DNA of 64,000 bases from Callorhinus ursinus (Eukaryota > Chordata > Mammalia > Carnivora > Otariidae). The stretch covers positions 6,232,245 to 6,296,244 of the forward strand of contig NW_020312935.1 of NCBI RefSeq assembly GCF_003265705.1, read 5' to 3'. The translations under genes and the position numbers were made by a program. The notes below the pieces were generated by a model. The model was not told the origin of the DNA. It did not search any database and worked only from the letters and a program-made list of their open reading frames with translations. This document shows, piece by piece, positions 54,423 through 64,000 of the stretch; positions within the stretch are counted from its first letter, which is position 1; every line of letters starts with the position of its first letter.

Positions 54423-55954
54423 AAGTCCTAAAGCTTTACCTCTACCATGGGTACCAGCCACAAAATATCTCTCTACACAGTATGAACAAGCTTAACACAT
54501 GACACAGGAAAAAAGTAAAAAGAAGAAAAATGGATATACATAACAAGAGTGAACTCCTGGTTTTGAAATGTGTCTCAGTGACCATGTGGCCAATGCCTGA
54601 GTATCTCTATAACCCAGTACTCACTCATGAAGGCTACCTGGTGGAACCAAGACCATTTTTATTTGGTAAATGGGGTCTCCTATAAGGTCAGTGTTAAATC
54701 AGAAGCCAACAGCTTAAATCCAACAATGTACCCATACTAAAAGTATAATAATGATAATAAATGGCAATATGAGGTCTCTGAACAAAGATCAAGTAATAGT
54801 TATATTGAAAAAATAAAATATTCTTAGTGAGTCAATAGTGTAATAGCATGAAGTACGGATAATAGCTAAAGTGCTACTCAACAGAAGAAATGTGAAAAAC
54901 AGAAAAAGGAAATACATGTATAGGAACAGAGATACAGAAGTTTAAACAATGGAAGAAACAGAATGTTACTTTAAACTAATATTAGTTTATGAAAACAAGT
55001 AATTTGTCGATTTGGTTACTCCTTAAAAATATGGGAACAAATACAGGAAAGCAGATAAAGGCAAGAGCTTGACCAAGAGACCGGGGTGGGGGGGGGTGGG
55101 GGGAGGAATTATATCTTTATAAATACCCAAAAGACATGACAAGGAGAGAAAGAGCAAAGACCTTGTCTGACAAGGGGCCAGAAAGGAAAAAAATATATAA
55201 GATAATATATTACTTTATAGTCTCAACATATACTCACAACAAAAAAATTTTAAGTAGGAGTAGAAAGTTAAAGATACAAATAAAACAGAGACACAAGAAA
55301 TAGTGAAAGTAATTAGGATACCCTCTATTATTATAGAATAATTACATACATACCTCTGTGAATGTAAAATATTTTGTACCTGCTCTATGATACATGATCA
55401 TGACCATGCCATGCCAGTTGTTATACCAGAGCTTACAAAGAAATAAACGTAGTGGGATGAAATAATTTTTAACTTTCAATGGTCCAACTGGACAATACTA
55501 AAATAGGTGCTAACCAACACTGACCTCCAACGATGGTTTGTTATCACAGAGAAACTACAGAAGGATTCTGAAAAAGTCCTGAGTTATAAAGAAAGAAGTA
55601 AAGAAGCTCAAAATCCGAGCAGTGCTAGTACTGGATACCAAGCTTTAATATTAGTGACAGTCAGGGTCTAATAGTGTATTGAACACATGGACAACCTTTA
55701 AAGTTGGTGACAATGTTAAAATTCTGACACATACTAAAAACCTAACTTGTGCCAGTGCACAGGTATACTATACTCAAGAGTAGTAACAATGTATAGTCTT
55801 TAGTTTTTTTATAGATATACACAGATTTATAATTCTGTCAAAAGAGATCTAAAAAAACGAGTATCTAATAATTAGCTACAGAACCAAAAGCAGTAGGATA
55901 TTCTGTGAAACCCAGAGACTATTCAGAAACAGTATGGGGAAGAATAAAAAAAGG

Positions 55955-56055
55955 TAGAAGCACCTGTCCTACATCTATAACCTCAGGAAAATCACTTTGC
56001 CTCTTAGGTTTCTTTTCTGTAAAATGAAGAGACTGCCAGATGACTTAAAATTTCA
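55955..56055 (+). repeat. MIR fragment
   Basis: CAGGAAAATCACTTTGCCTC, TTTCTTTTCTGTAAAATGAAG in MIR order; short. Confidence 0.5.
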
Positions 56056-56175
56056 TCTGGGTTTTTAACATTCTACACTTTTTTTTAGGTTATCAGTAGA
56101 TTCATCCTTGTAGGTAAGAAGGGAACAAGAAAGTACCCTTACTTCCCAGCTAAAAAAGTCAGACAAGAAATTTTA

Positions 56176-56378
56176 TTTATTTTTTTTAAAAGATTTTATT
56201 TATTTATTTGAGAGAGAGAGAGAATGAGAGAGAGAGAGCATGAGAGGGAACAGGGTCAGAGGGAGAAGCAGACTCCCTGCTGAGCAGGGAGCCCGATGCG
56301 GGACTCGATCCCGGGACTCCAGGATCATGACCTGAGCCGAAGGCAGTCGCTTAACCAACTGAGCCACCCAGGCGCCCC
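56176..56378 (-). repeat. CAN SINE, minus
   Basis: Exact 15-bp duplication AGACAAGAAATTTTA (56161-56175 and 56379-56393). Very similar to the element at 52300-52497. Confidence 0.95.
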
Positions 56379-56570
56379 AGACAAGAAATTTTAACAAGTG
56401 CATACAACAATGTTGTACAAAAGGATGGAGCAAAAGGTAGTTCCCTAGCTTCGCAGTCCACTTGTCTGTAACCAAGAATCAGGAAGAAGTCTCTAAAATC
56501 TATTTAGATGAAGATGGCTAATGCACACCACTCTACTAAGTGGCATTTACATCTGAAGTCCAGGAAATTT

Positions 56571-56739
56571 GGGGCAGGGGGGACGGGCAGAGGGAAGGGG
56601 AGTGAGAGAATCTTAAGTAGGTAGTACCACGCTCAGCAAGGGGCCCCATGCAGGGCTCGATCTCAGGACCCTGAGATCATGACCTGAGCCAAAATCAAGA
56701 GTTAGATGCTTAACTGACTGAACCACCCAGGCACCCTTC
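56571..56739 (-). repeat. CAN SINE, minus, without oligo-T
   Basis: Exact 15-bp duplication AAGTCCAGGAAATTT (56556-56570 and 56740-56754) yet no tail, so the tail was lost or never copied. Confidence 0.9.
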
Positions 56740-57536
56740 AAGTCCAGGAAATTTAATGAGGAATCTTTGTGTCAGACAAAAACACAAACATCAGATATAA
56801 TCTACCAGACTGGCTCTTTCCTCCCTCCATTAGGATATATTTTAAGCTAGAAAGGCTGCTCAAAGTCAAGGTATAATCACTATTTGTATACCCCACTCTC
56901 CCTGCACACAGAACATCAAGACATCTGCTCTTCAAAAGCCCTTACCAATCCAGGACATTTTAGGACTCTATTTGCCACCTTTCTTGTTGGGGAGGCACCT
57001 ACCCTCCTTCAAAATAAGAAATAGGGGATTTAATTTTAGGGTGATAAATGCTTAAAGCCATAGCTATATACTTGATAGGATAACTGACTTAACCGTTAGC
57101 TAAGATACACATTTATCTGAAAGTCAATCAGCAAAAATCTCCTACTGAGAACAGTCAAGAACAGGATCAAAAAAGGACTCTGAATAGTTATTAGACAGCT
57201 CAAAATCTATGCACTCAAATGTACAATTAACTTGGCTCTTAACTCAAAGTCCATTTACTCTTATATTAAAAATAGTTCAAACAATGGGGAAGAGGAGAGA
57301 TGAAGTATTAGAGGCAAAAAGCTAGAGCCAAAACCAAGACTTATCCCCAAAGGAACAGGTTAGAAAACTTAACAATCAGCAATAAGGAAGTACATTCCTA
57401 GTAATTTGAAATAACATAGGGTATCTAATGGGGAAAATGTCCATTAACATATAACATGAAGAAAGATTACAAAAGAGGATGCATGACAGGATTCTAACTT
57501 AGTTTAACAAATGAAACAAATAAAACTATACAAATA

Positions 57537-57715
57537 CGGGCGCCTGGGTGGCTCAGATGGTTAAGCGTCTGCCTTCGGCTCAGGTCGTGATCCCAGGGTC
57601 CTGGGATCGAGTCCCATGTCGGGCTCCCTGCTCCTTGGGAGCCTGCTTCTCCCTCTGCCTCTCTCTCTCTCTCTCTTTCATGAATAAATAAATAAATAAA
57701 ATCTTTAAAAAAAAA
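57537..57715 (+). repeat. CAN SINE, plus
   Basis: Exact 15-bp duplication AAAACTATACAAATA (57522-57536 and 57716-57730). Confidence 0.95.
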
Positions 57716-57774
57716 AAAACTATACAAATAGCATTTCTGGTGACATCCCCTACCTTAAGTCAGGCAGGTATTAC

Positions 57775-58095
57775 ATCTCTCCTGGACTGATGTAAATGGC
57801 CTCTCAACTAGTTTTCCTGCTTCCCCTCTTGCTTCCTTACCACCATTTTTCACACAGTGGACAAAGATTTCTAAGATGGAAATTTATTATCAGCAAGGAT
57901 ACTTCAATTCTGAAACCTCCCCTGTGAAAACTTGTAAGCTTAAGTCTACATTCTTTCACCTGGACTACAGGGTCCTCTAAGGTCCTATCAGCAGAGCTGC
58001 ATCCAGCCCCATACACTCTTTCATAACTGCTTTCAGTAGCCAGAACTTCCTAGGCTTCTCTCCTCCTGCCTCTGGGCCTTTGTGCATGCCATTCT
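57775..58095 (+). repeat. L2 LINE fragment (3' region)
   Basis: CACCTGGACTACAGGGTCCTC and GCCTCTGGGCCTTTGTGCATGCC are recognisable L2 segments in a diverged background. Confidence 0.45.
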
Positions 58096-58517
58096 CTCTT
58101 CTAGGAATATACAAGCAATTAAACTTCTACGAATTCATCCTATAAATACACTAGTACAAGTACCCAAAGAGGTATATGCAAGGATATCTACTAGAACATC
58201 TTTCTCTAACAGCAAGACTGAAAACAACTCAAATGTCCAAAGCTATGTATATAGTATGCTACCATCTGTGTTTTCTTAAAAGGATACACAAACACATATG
58301 TTTACGCATGCACAGAATTTTCTCTGGAAGGATATATGAAAAATTAGTATTTATTACCTCTGGGAAAGAAAACTGAGGGATCAGAGGTGGGAAGAAGTTA
58401 TTACTTTCCACTACACATTTTGTACTGTTTGAAATATTCCCACGTGTTTTTATTTAATGTAGTAGTTACAAAATACTTATATAGCACAATTATATTTTGT
58501 CTTTAAAACTGTATCAT

Positions 58518-58673
58518 ATGGGGGCGCCTGGGTGGTTCAGTCGGTTAAGTGTCTGACTCTTGATTTCAGCTCAGGTCATGATCTGAGAGTCGTGAGACTG
58601 AGCCCTGCATTGGGCTCTGCGCTGGGTATGGAGCCTGCTTAAGATTCTCTCTCCCCCTCCCTCACCTTCTCTA

Positions 58674-58704
<31 letters not shown>

Positions 58705-58709
58705 CACCA
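58518..58709 (+). repeat. CAN SINE, plus
   Basis: Complete; the tail is an (AAAAC)n-type run; AAACTGTAT on both sides. Confidence 0.9.
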
Positions 58710-59212
58710 AACTGTATTATAATGTACATGCCCATTTACAGAAGTGCAGGGAAAAAACCCAAAGGGGAACACACCAAACTGTTAATAGGGTTTATCTCTG
58801 TGTAAAGAAAATAAAAAGAGTTCTTTAGGTTTTAGTATAGTTCCACAACTATTAGACTCTTCCAAAGAATGAAACTAAACATTATTCAGGATGATACTAA
58901 CTAAACATTGTATCAGGATGATATAAAAAAAGTTTAAGACCAAATGTAAGTGAGGAGACTTCTAAGAATTGCCTCTGCAACCTCAATTCCTCCTAACACT
59001 TGGGCAGATACATGGCTGCCGGGCCCCTCCCTCCTGCCTGCACTTCTGCAACAGTGTTCTGGCAAGGCTTTGAATCTATTCAGGAAGTCTAGACTTTACT
59101 GCCAGAGTAAACTAGACAAAAATTCCTTTATTTCATTATATTTATCAGAAAGCTTCAGTACTACTTCCTACTATATTGGATTCCTTTTCCCTTTAAAAAT
59201 TATATAATACAC

Positions 59213-59403
59213 GGGATGCCTGGGTGGCTCAGTCCATTAAGCATCTGCCTTCAGTTCAGGTCATGATCCCGGGGTCCTGGGATCGAGTCCCACACGGGGC
59301 TCCTCGCTCAGCAGGGAGCCTGCTTCTCCCTCTACCTGCCGCTCCCCCTGCTTGTGCTTGCTCTCTCTCATTCTCTCTCTCGACAAATAAATAAAATCTT
59401 CAA
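59213..59403 (+). repeat. CAN SINE, plus
   Basis: Complete; AAAATTATATA repeated on both sides. Confidence 0.9.
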
Positions 59404-59468
59404 AAGAAAATTATATATGTAAATACGAGAAAACTCAGATAACCAAGAATATACATCTATAGGTTTTA

Positions 59469-59851
59469 TTTTATTTTTTTTAAAGATTCCATTTATCGGG
59501 GCACCTGAGTGGCTCAGTCGTTAAGCGTCTGCCTTCGGCTCAGGTCATGATCCCAGGGTCCTGGGATCGAGCCCCGCATCGGGCTCCCTGCTCTGCGGGA
59601 AGTCTGCTTCTTCCTCTCCCACTCCCCCTCCTTGTGTTCCCTCTCTCGCTGTGTCTCTGTCAAATTAAAAAGAAAAAGATTCCATTTATCTCTTTGTCGG
59701 AGAGAGGTGGCACAAGTAGGGGGAGCAGCCGGCAGAGGGAGCAGGCTTTCCGCTGAGCAGGGAGCCCGATGCGGGGCTCGATCCCAAGACCCTGGGATCA
59801 TGACCTGAGCCGAAGGCAGACACCTAACTGACAGAGTCACCCTGCCATCCC
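59469..59851 (-). repeat. CAN SINE, minus, split by a plus SINE
   Basis: Parts 59469-59497 and 59675-59851. With the next minus element it lies between CTATAGGTTTTAT copies (59457-59469 and 60047-60059). Confidence 0.88.
59498..59674 (+). repeat. CAN SINE, plus, nested
   Basis: Exact 16-bp duplication AAAGATTCCATTTATC (59482-59497 and 59675-59690). Inverted relative to its host. Confidence 0.94.
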
Positions 59852-59856
59852 TGTAT

Positions 59857-60046
59857 TATTTTTTTAAAGATCTTATATGTTTATTTGAGAGAGTGAGTGC
59901 TAGAGAGCATGAGCAGGGGGCGGGGCAGAAGGAGAAGCCGACTTCCCACTGAGCAGGGAGCCGGACATGGGGCTCAATCCCAGGACCCTGGGATCATGAC
60001 CTGAGCTGAAGGCAGATACTGAACAGACTGAGACACCCTGGCGCCC
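59857..60046 (-). repeat. CAN SINE, minus
   Basis: Follows the preceding host within a few bases and shares the outer CTATAGGTTTTAT flank. Confidence 0.9.
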
Positions 60047-60480
60047 CTATAGGTTTTATATAAACATTTTGGTTTATATCCAGTCCCCTCCTTATACACA
60101 CACACGTATTTGTGCATACTATTTGATAATCTGCTTTATATAATACATCTCAAATCTACCTTTCAGTATGTTACTATACATAATACAACAGTTGCATGAC
60201 ATCCTATTATACAGATATTCATAACTTAATCACTCCCCCATTTTCGAATATGGTCATTCCCAAATTCTGGTAATTCTACTTTATTTAAAACAAACAAAAC
60301 AAAACAAAAACCCCGGAAAAATTTATTTGCGCTACAAGATGTTATACAAACTACAGAAAACCAGGAAGTTACCCCAGACCTAGCCACCCTTGCACTATTA
60401 GTTTTTTATTTTATTTTGACCAGTGTTTTGATGTCTGTTTAGTCTTTTTCATAGGCATTCATTCAATTACTAAGTTCTTT

Positions 60481-60664
60481 TTTTTTTTAAGATTTTATTT
60501 ATTTATTTGACAGAGAGCACAAGCAGGGGGAGTGACAGGGAGAGGGAGAGGGAGAAACAGGCTCCCGCTGAGCAGGGAGCCCAACGTAGGACTCTATCCC
60601 AGGACCGAGATCATGACCTGAGCTGAAGGCAGATGCTCAACCAAATGAGCCACCCAGGCGCCCC
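60481..60664 (-). repeat. CAN SINE, minus
   Basis: Complete, ends CAGGCGCCCC; TAAGTTCTT and TGAGTTCTT flank it. Confidence 0.9.
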
Positions 60665-61004
60665 TACTCACTGAGTTCTTGCTATGTGCGAGGTTTTTGG
60701 TTTTTTTTCTTTACTTTTATTCCATAACTATTTTTTTGTATTATATTACAAAAAAAAAAACTTCATAAGCATTTTGCTGGTTAACAGTATCCTCAATCAA
60801 TTTCTTTTTGTGGTTGTCAAACATCACTCCCAACATGGGTGTGGCCCTGTTTATTTATCCACTTCTCTACTGCTCAACAGATTTTGATTAATATAATTTT
60901 CTCATCCACAAAGTCCCAATTTACTTGGTTCACGCAATTTTTGTACAGTCTGGTAGTCATCACTGTAGCTTAATGCAAAATATATACAATGACCAACCAT
61001 TCTA

Positions 61005-61196
61005 TTTTTTTTTTAAGATTTTATTTATTTATTTGACAGAAAGAGACACAGCGAGAGAGGGAACACAAGCAGGGGGAGTGAGAGAAGCAGGCTTCCCGCA
61101 GAGCAGGGAGCCCAATGCAGGGCTCAATCCCAGGACCCTGGGATCATGACCTGAGCCGAAGGCAGACGCTTAATGACTAAGCCACCCAGGCACCCC
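61005..61196 (-). repeat. CAN SINE, minus
   Basis: 20-bp duplication TACAATGACCAACCATTCTA with one change (60985-61004 and 61197-61216). Confidence 0.94.
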
Positions 61197-61309
61197 TACA
61201 ATGACCAACTATTCTAAAGTCTAAAGATTATCACTTTACTTCTACATAGCACATTATAGTGTTACAAATATATATATTTCCCCCCAACAATACATTTAAC
61301 TGCCATAAG

Positions 61310-61395
61310 CCTGTCATTTTATCAATGGGAAAAGGAAGGCACAAGGAAGTCACCCCTAATGGACTTGCCCAAGGCCCTACAGCTATTCAGCTGCA
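61310..61395 (-). repeat. MIR fragment, antisense
   Basis: ATTTTATCAATGGGAAAAGGAAGG and CTTGCCCAAGGCCCTACAGCT match reversed MIR. Confidence 0.6.
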
Positions 61396-61918
61396 CTGAC
61401 TAAACCTTGGTGCCCTAATAGGATTAAAATCAAATTTTATGTTCCTTTTGAATTTCCTCATACACCTACATCAGGGTTTCTCCTCCAGAAAGCCTTTCTC
61501 AACATCTTTCACCAACTCCTGTAACTATCCTCCCTGCATCCGAAACACACTTTTATCAGAGCACAAATAACACTTAATGACTGATTCCTTGCCCCATACT
61601 CAACACCCTCTGGAAAACAATCTTTTTCTTATTCATCTTCAAATACCCAGTACCTAATGCAGTACCTGACATAAAGTAGAAAGGCAACTGTTCAAAGAAT
61701 GGAAAGAACACATTACAAGTGTTCAATAAATACTGTAAATATTTAGAGCACATCTAAACATCTGGTTGATCCAATTCAAATATGTTTCAGAGAAAGTCAC
61801 ACTCCATTGTATCTAAAACAAATCAGGTTCAAATATAAAACTTGTATTCAAAGAATAGATATTATCAATATAGAAAATATAATTCTTAAGTGCCACTTAT
61901 ATTAAGAGCAATACACTA

Positions 61919-62107
61919 GGGCGCCTGGGTGGCTCAGTTGGTTGAGCGACTGCCTTCGGCTCAGGTCATGATCCCGGAGTTCCGGGATCGAGTCCCGCAT
62001 CGGGCTCCCTGCTCAGCAGGGAGTCTGCTTCTCCCTCTGACCCAACCCCCCTCATGCTCTCTTTTTCTCTCTCTCAAATAAATAAATAAAATCTTAAAAA
62101 AAAAAAA
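61919..62107 (+). repeat. CAN SINE, plus
   Basis: Exact 14-bp duplication AGAGCAATACACTA (61905-61918 and 62108-62121). Confidence 0.95.
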
Positions 62108-63839
62108 AGAGCAATACACTAATAACAATACTTAGTAATTCTAAAACAGTTTAGATGCTTCTGAGTAACTGTCTTAGGAGTCACAAGGTCTACCAGCTTA
62201 AGACTTAGCCATTTTATGATGACTGATTACATAACAACTTGAATGAGGGAGGTAACAAAATCAGTATAAACTGTTAATTATACTCACGTTAATGTGACAT
62301 TTGCTTTCAAAATTCTCTTCTGTAGAACTTACAATTTTAGATCTGATTTTGCTCATTGCTTTATTTAAAAATTATAATTCTTAGGTCACTGGAATGGTCT
62401 TAATACTTCTGACTTGGTCCAGCCATCTAGAAACTGCCTACCAATCTGTGCAGAGCTCTTGTGCATGTTAGACATGTGCAAGAACATGCATGCAAGCTAG
62501 CAAGCACCATTTAATACAATTTAACATCTATATTCCATAGTAGGATACTACAGTGAACAAAGTAAGGAGGTGGATGGTAGAGCTGTTCTATAGCTCAGAA
62601 GTATTGCTTCTCGAATACTAAAGTGAAAGTATTTCCACTATAGTACCTATACAAAAAGCAATTCTTATTCCCAGGTACTCATGACCCACTTTGTTGAAAA
62701 CCTGTGTTATCCTAGTCATACAGAGTTCCCATTCTGATGCTAAAATATGTATTTGTTTTAATGTAAAAATTTAAAAATTACTTACCAGTCAAATTACTTA
62801 ACTCACCGCCCCCTCAATGAGCACAATTGAAGCTCCAAGAAGATGGGTCATGTTTATCTTGTGACTTCAAGTACCCCGGAATCATACCACTTTGTACCCT
62901 AAGGGTATTCATATCCCAGTTTGAGAAACAGGGATCTAAACAATTAAATAGCCATAACACTTAAAAGTGACCAACATGTTCCTACAATCCCATTCCCCAA
63001 ACTCTTATGGCTAGTTTTCTCAACAGCTTTCCAAATCAGTATTGTTTTTCTTTTCAGCACTCATTAATATGTACTCTGTGTCAACACTCCTAAAAAAAAC
63101 CTGCAGGGTACAAATTATTTCTGGAGTGACAGAATAATAGCACATAGCACCTTGTCCTTCCCATCTATCAATGTACCAAGCTGCCATGGAAAACAGAGAT
63201 ATGAAGAATAGTAGAGCTTTCACTCCTGTTCCCTTCCTCCTCTCTATTTGCTCCAGGCCCAGCTTTTAAGAAAAATCTTAGTAGTCATCACTTAGATGAT
63301 TCATTCACACAAGCTTATCTAATGTCAGCATTTCTAATTCCCACCTCTCTTTTGCTGTTACACAAGTGCAATTAAACTATTTTCACATTTTTAAAACATT
63401 TTCACATTTTCTAGGGGATAAGAAAGATGTGCTTTCTGATAGCCTGAGAAGAGGTAATTTTCCTACCCAGAAACCTACTTTGTTGTTTATGAGATTCCAA
63501 AGCCTAGTATATCTCAACGTTTATAAGGTCTGTTTCAAGTTCCCTGTGATGTCCATTATATTTTATAACAGACACTGTAGGCTACAGTAAATTTTAAGTG
63601 ACACTTTAAAACGTTTTTAAAAGTTATTCGTAATGACTATAACTGATGGAAAAATGGGTCATCAGCTAGGCTAACTCAAGTTAACTAAGACAACTTTTAT
63701 CTAAGATGTCTCCCCAAGAACAGGATTCCATCAAAATTTCATATTGCCCTAGGCCGTGGACTTTTGAGGTCATTTACCAGTAGTTAAAAAATATATTCCA
63801 AGGGTTTCTGCAGAAAAACAACCATTTCCTGGGGTCTTT

Positions 63840-64000
63840 CTATGTACACACTCAGAATGGTACTTAATGCTTTACACACATTCTCATCAACTTGGAGAAC
63901 AGCCTCTGTAACTGGTGTTGTTCTCTAACAAATGGGGACCGCAGGAGTAGAAAGGTTAAGTAACTTGCTCAGTGTCACCCAGCTAGTATATGGCAGTACA
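63840..64000 (-). repeat. MIR, antisense, running off the right edge
   Basis: CTATGTACACACTC, TTAATGCTTTACACACATTCTC, AAAGGTTAAGTAACTTGC and GTCACCCAGCTAGTATATGG follow reversed MIR order. Confidence 0.65.

Overview
The window is mammalian nuclear DNA from a carnivore. More than 55 tRNA-derived CAN SINEs (the CTGGGTGGCTCAG head, CT-rich middle and AAATAAATAAAATCTT tail family, in both orientations) are specific to Carnivora. Their form suggests a caniform, possibly an arctoid (bear, seal or mustelid), but the species cannot be fixed from this sequence. The gene order matches human 16q22.1 read in reverse: PARD6A, ACD, CARMIL2, CTCF. No bacterial, viral or otherwise foreign gene system was found. 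The interest lies in how tightly the genes share regulatory and 3' sequence, and in the layered SINE insertions.

Layout. (1) 1-1276, minus: the 5' three-fifths of PARD6A (three coding exons, cut inside the PDZ domain by the window edge). (2) 1277-2083: a divergent PARD6A/ACD promoter region with two CRE-type sites, a CCAAT box, an old MIR, an NRF1 site and a GC box. (3) 2084-4680, plus: complete ACD (shelterin TPP1), 12 coding exons, 453 aa from the short-form start. (4) 4681-4771: a convergent 3' junction of about 91 bp in which the poly(A) signals of ACD and CARMIL2 overlap on opposite strands. (5) 4772-16246, minus: complete CARMIL2, 38 coding exons, 1,375 aa by my exon sum. (6) 16247-19856: CARMIL2 promoter CpG region and a largely featureless intergenic stretch with one old SINE and a MIR. 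(7) 19857-64000, minus: CTCF from its poly(A) site through all ten coding exons (727 aa, all 11 zinc fingers), then about 22.7 kb of 5' intron reaching the right edge. The CTCF promoter and non-coding first exons are not recognisable here and probably lie beyond position 64000.

Roles. PARD6A is the polarity scaffold joining aPKC, CDC42 and PAR3. ACD recruits telomerase and POT1 to telomeres. CARMIL2 regulates actin capping protein and supports CD28 signalling in T cells. CTCF is the 11-finger insulator and loop-anchor protein. They are unrelated in function but packed head-to-head (PARD6A/ACD) and tail-to-tail (ACD/CARMIL2) in a GC-rich block; CTCF is looser, AT-richer and SINE-filled. Exon boundaries come from reading GT/AG sites and checking that phases join. 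All coding sums are multiples of three, and no frameshift or premature stop was seen in any of the four genes.
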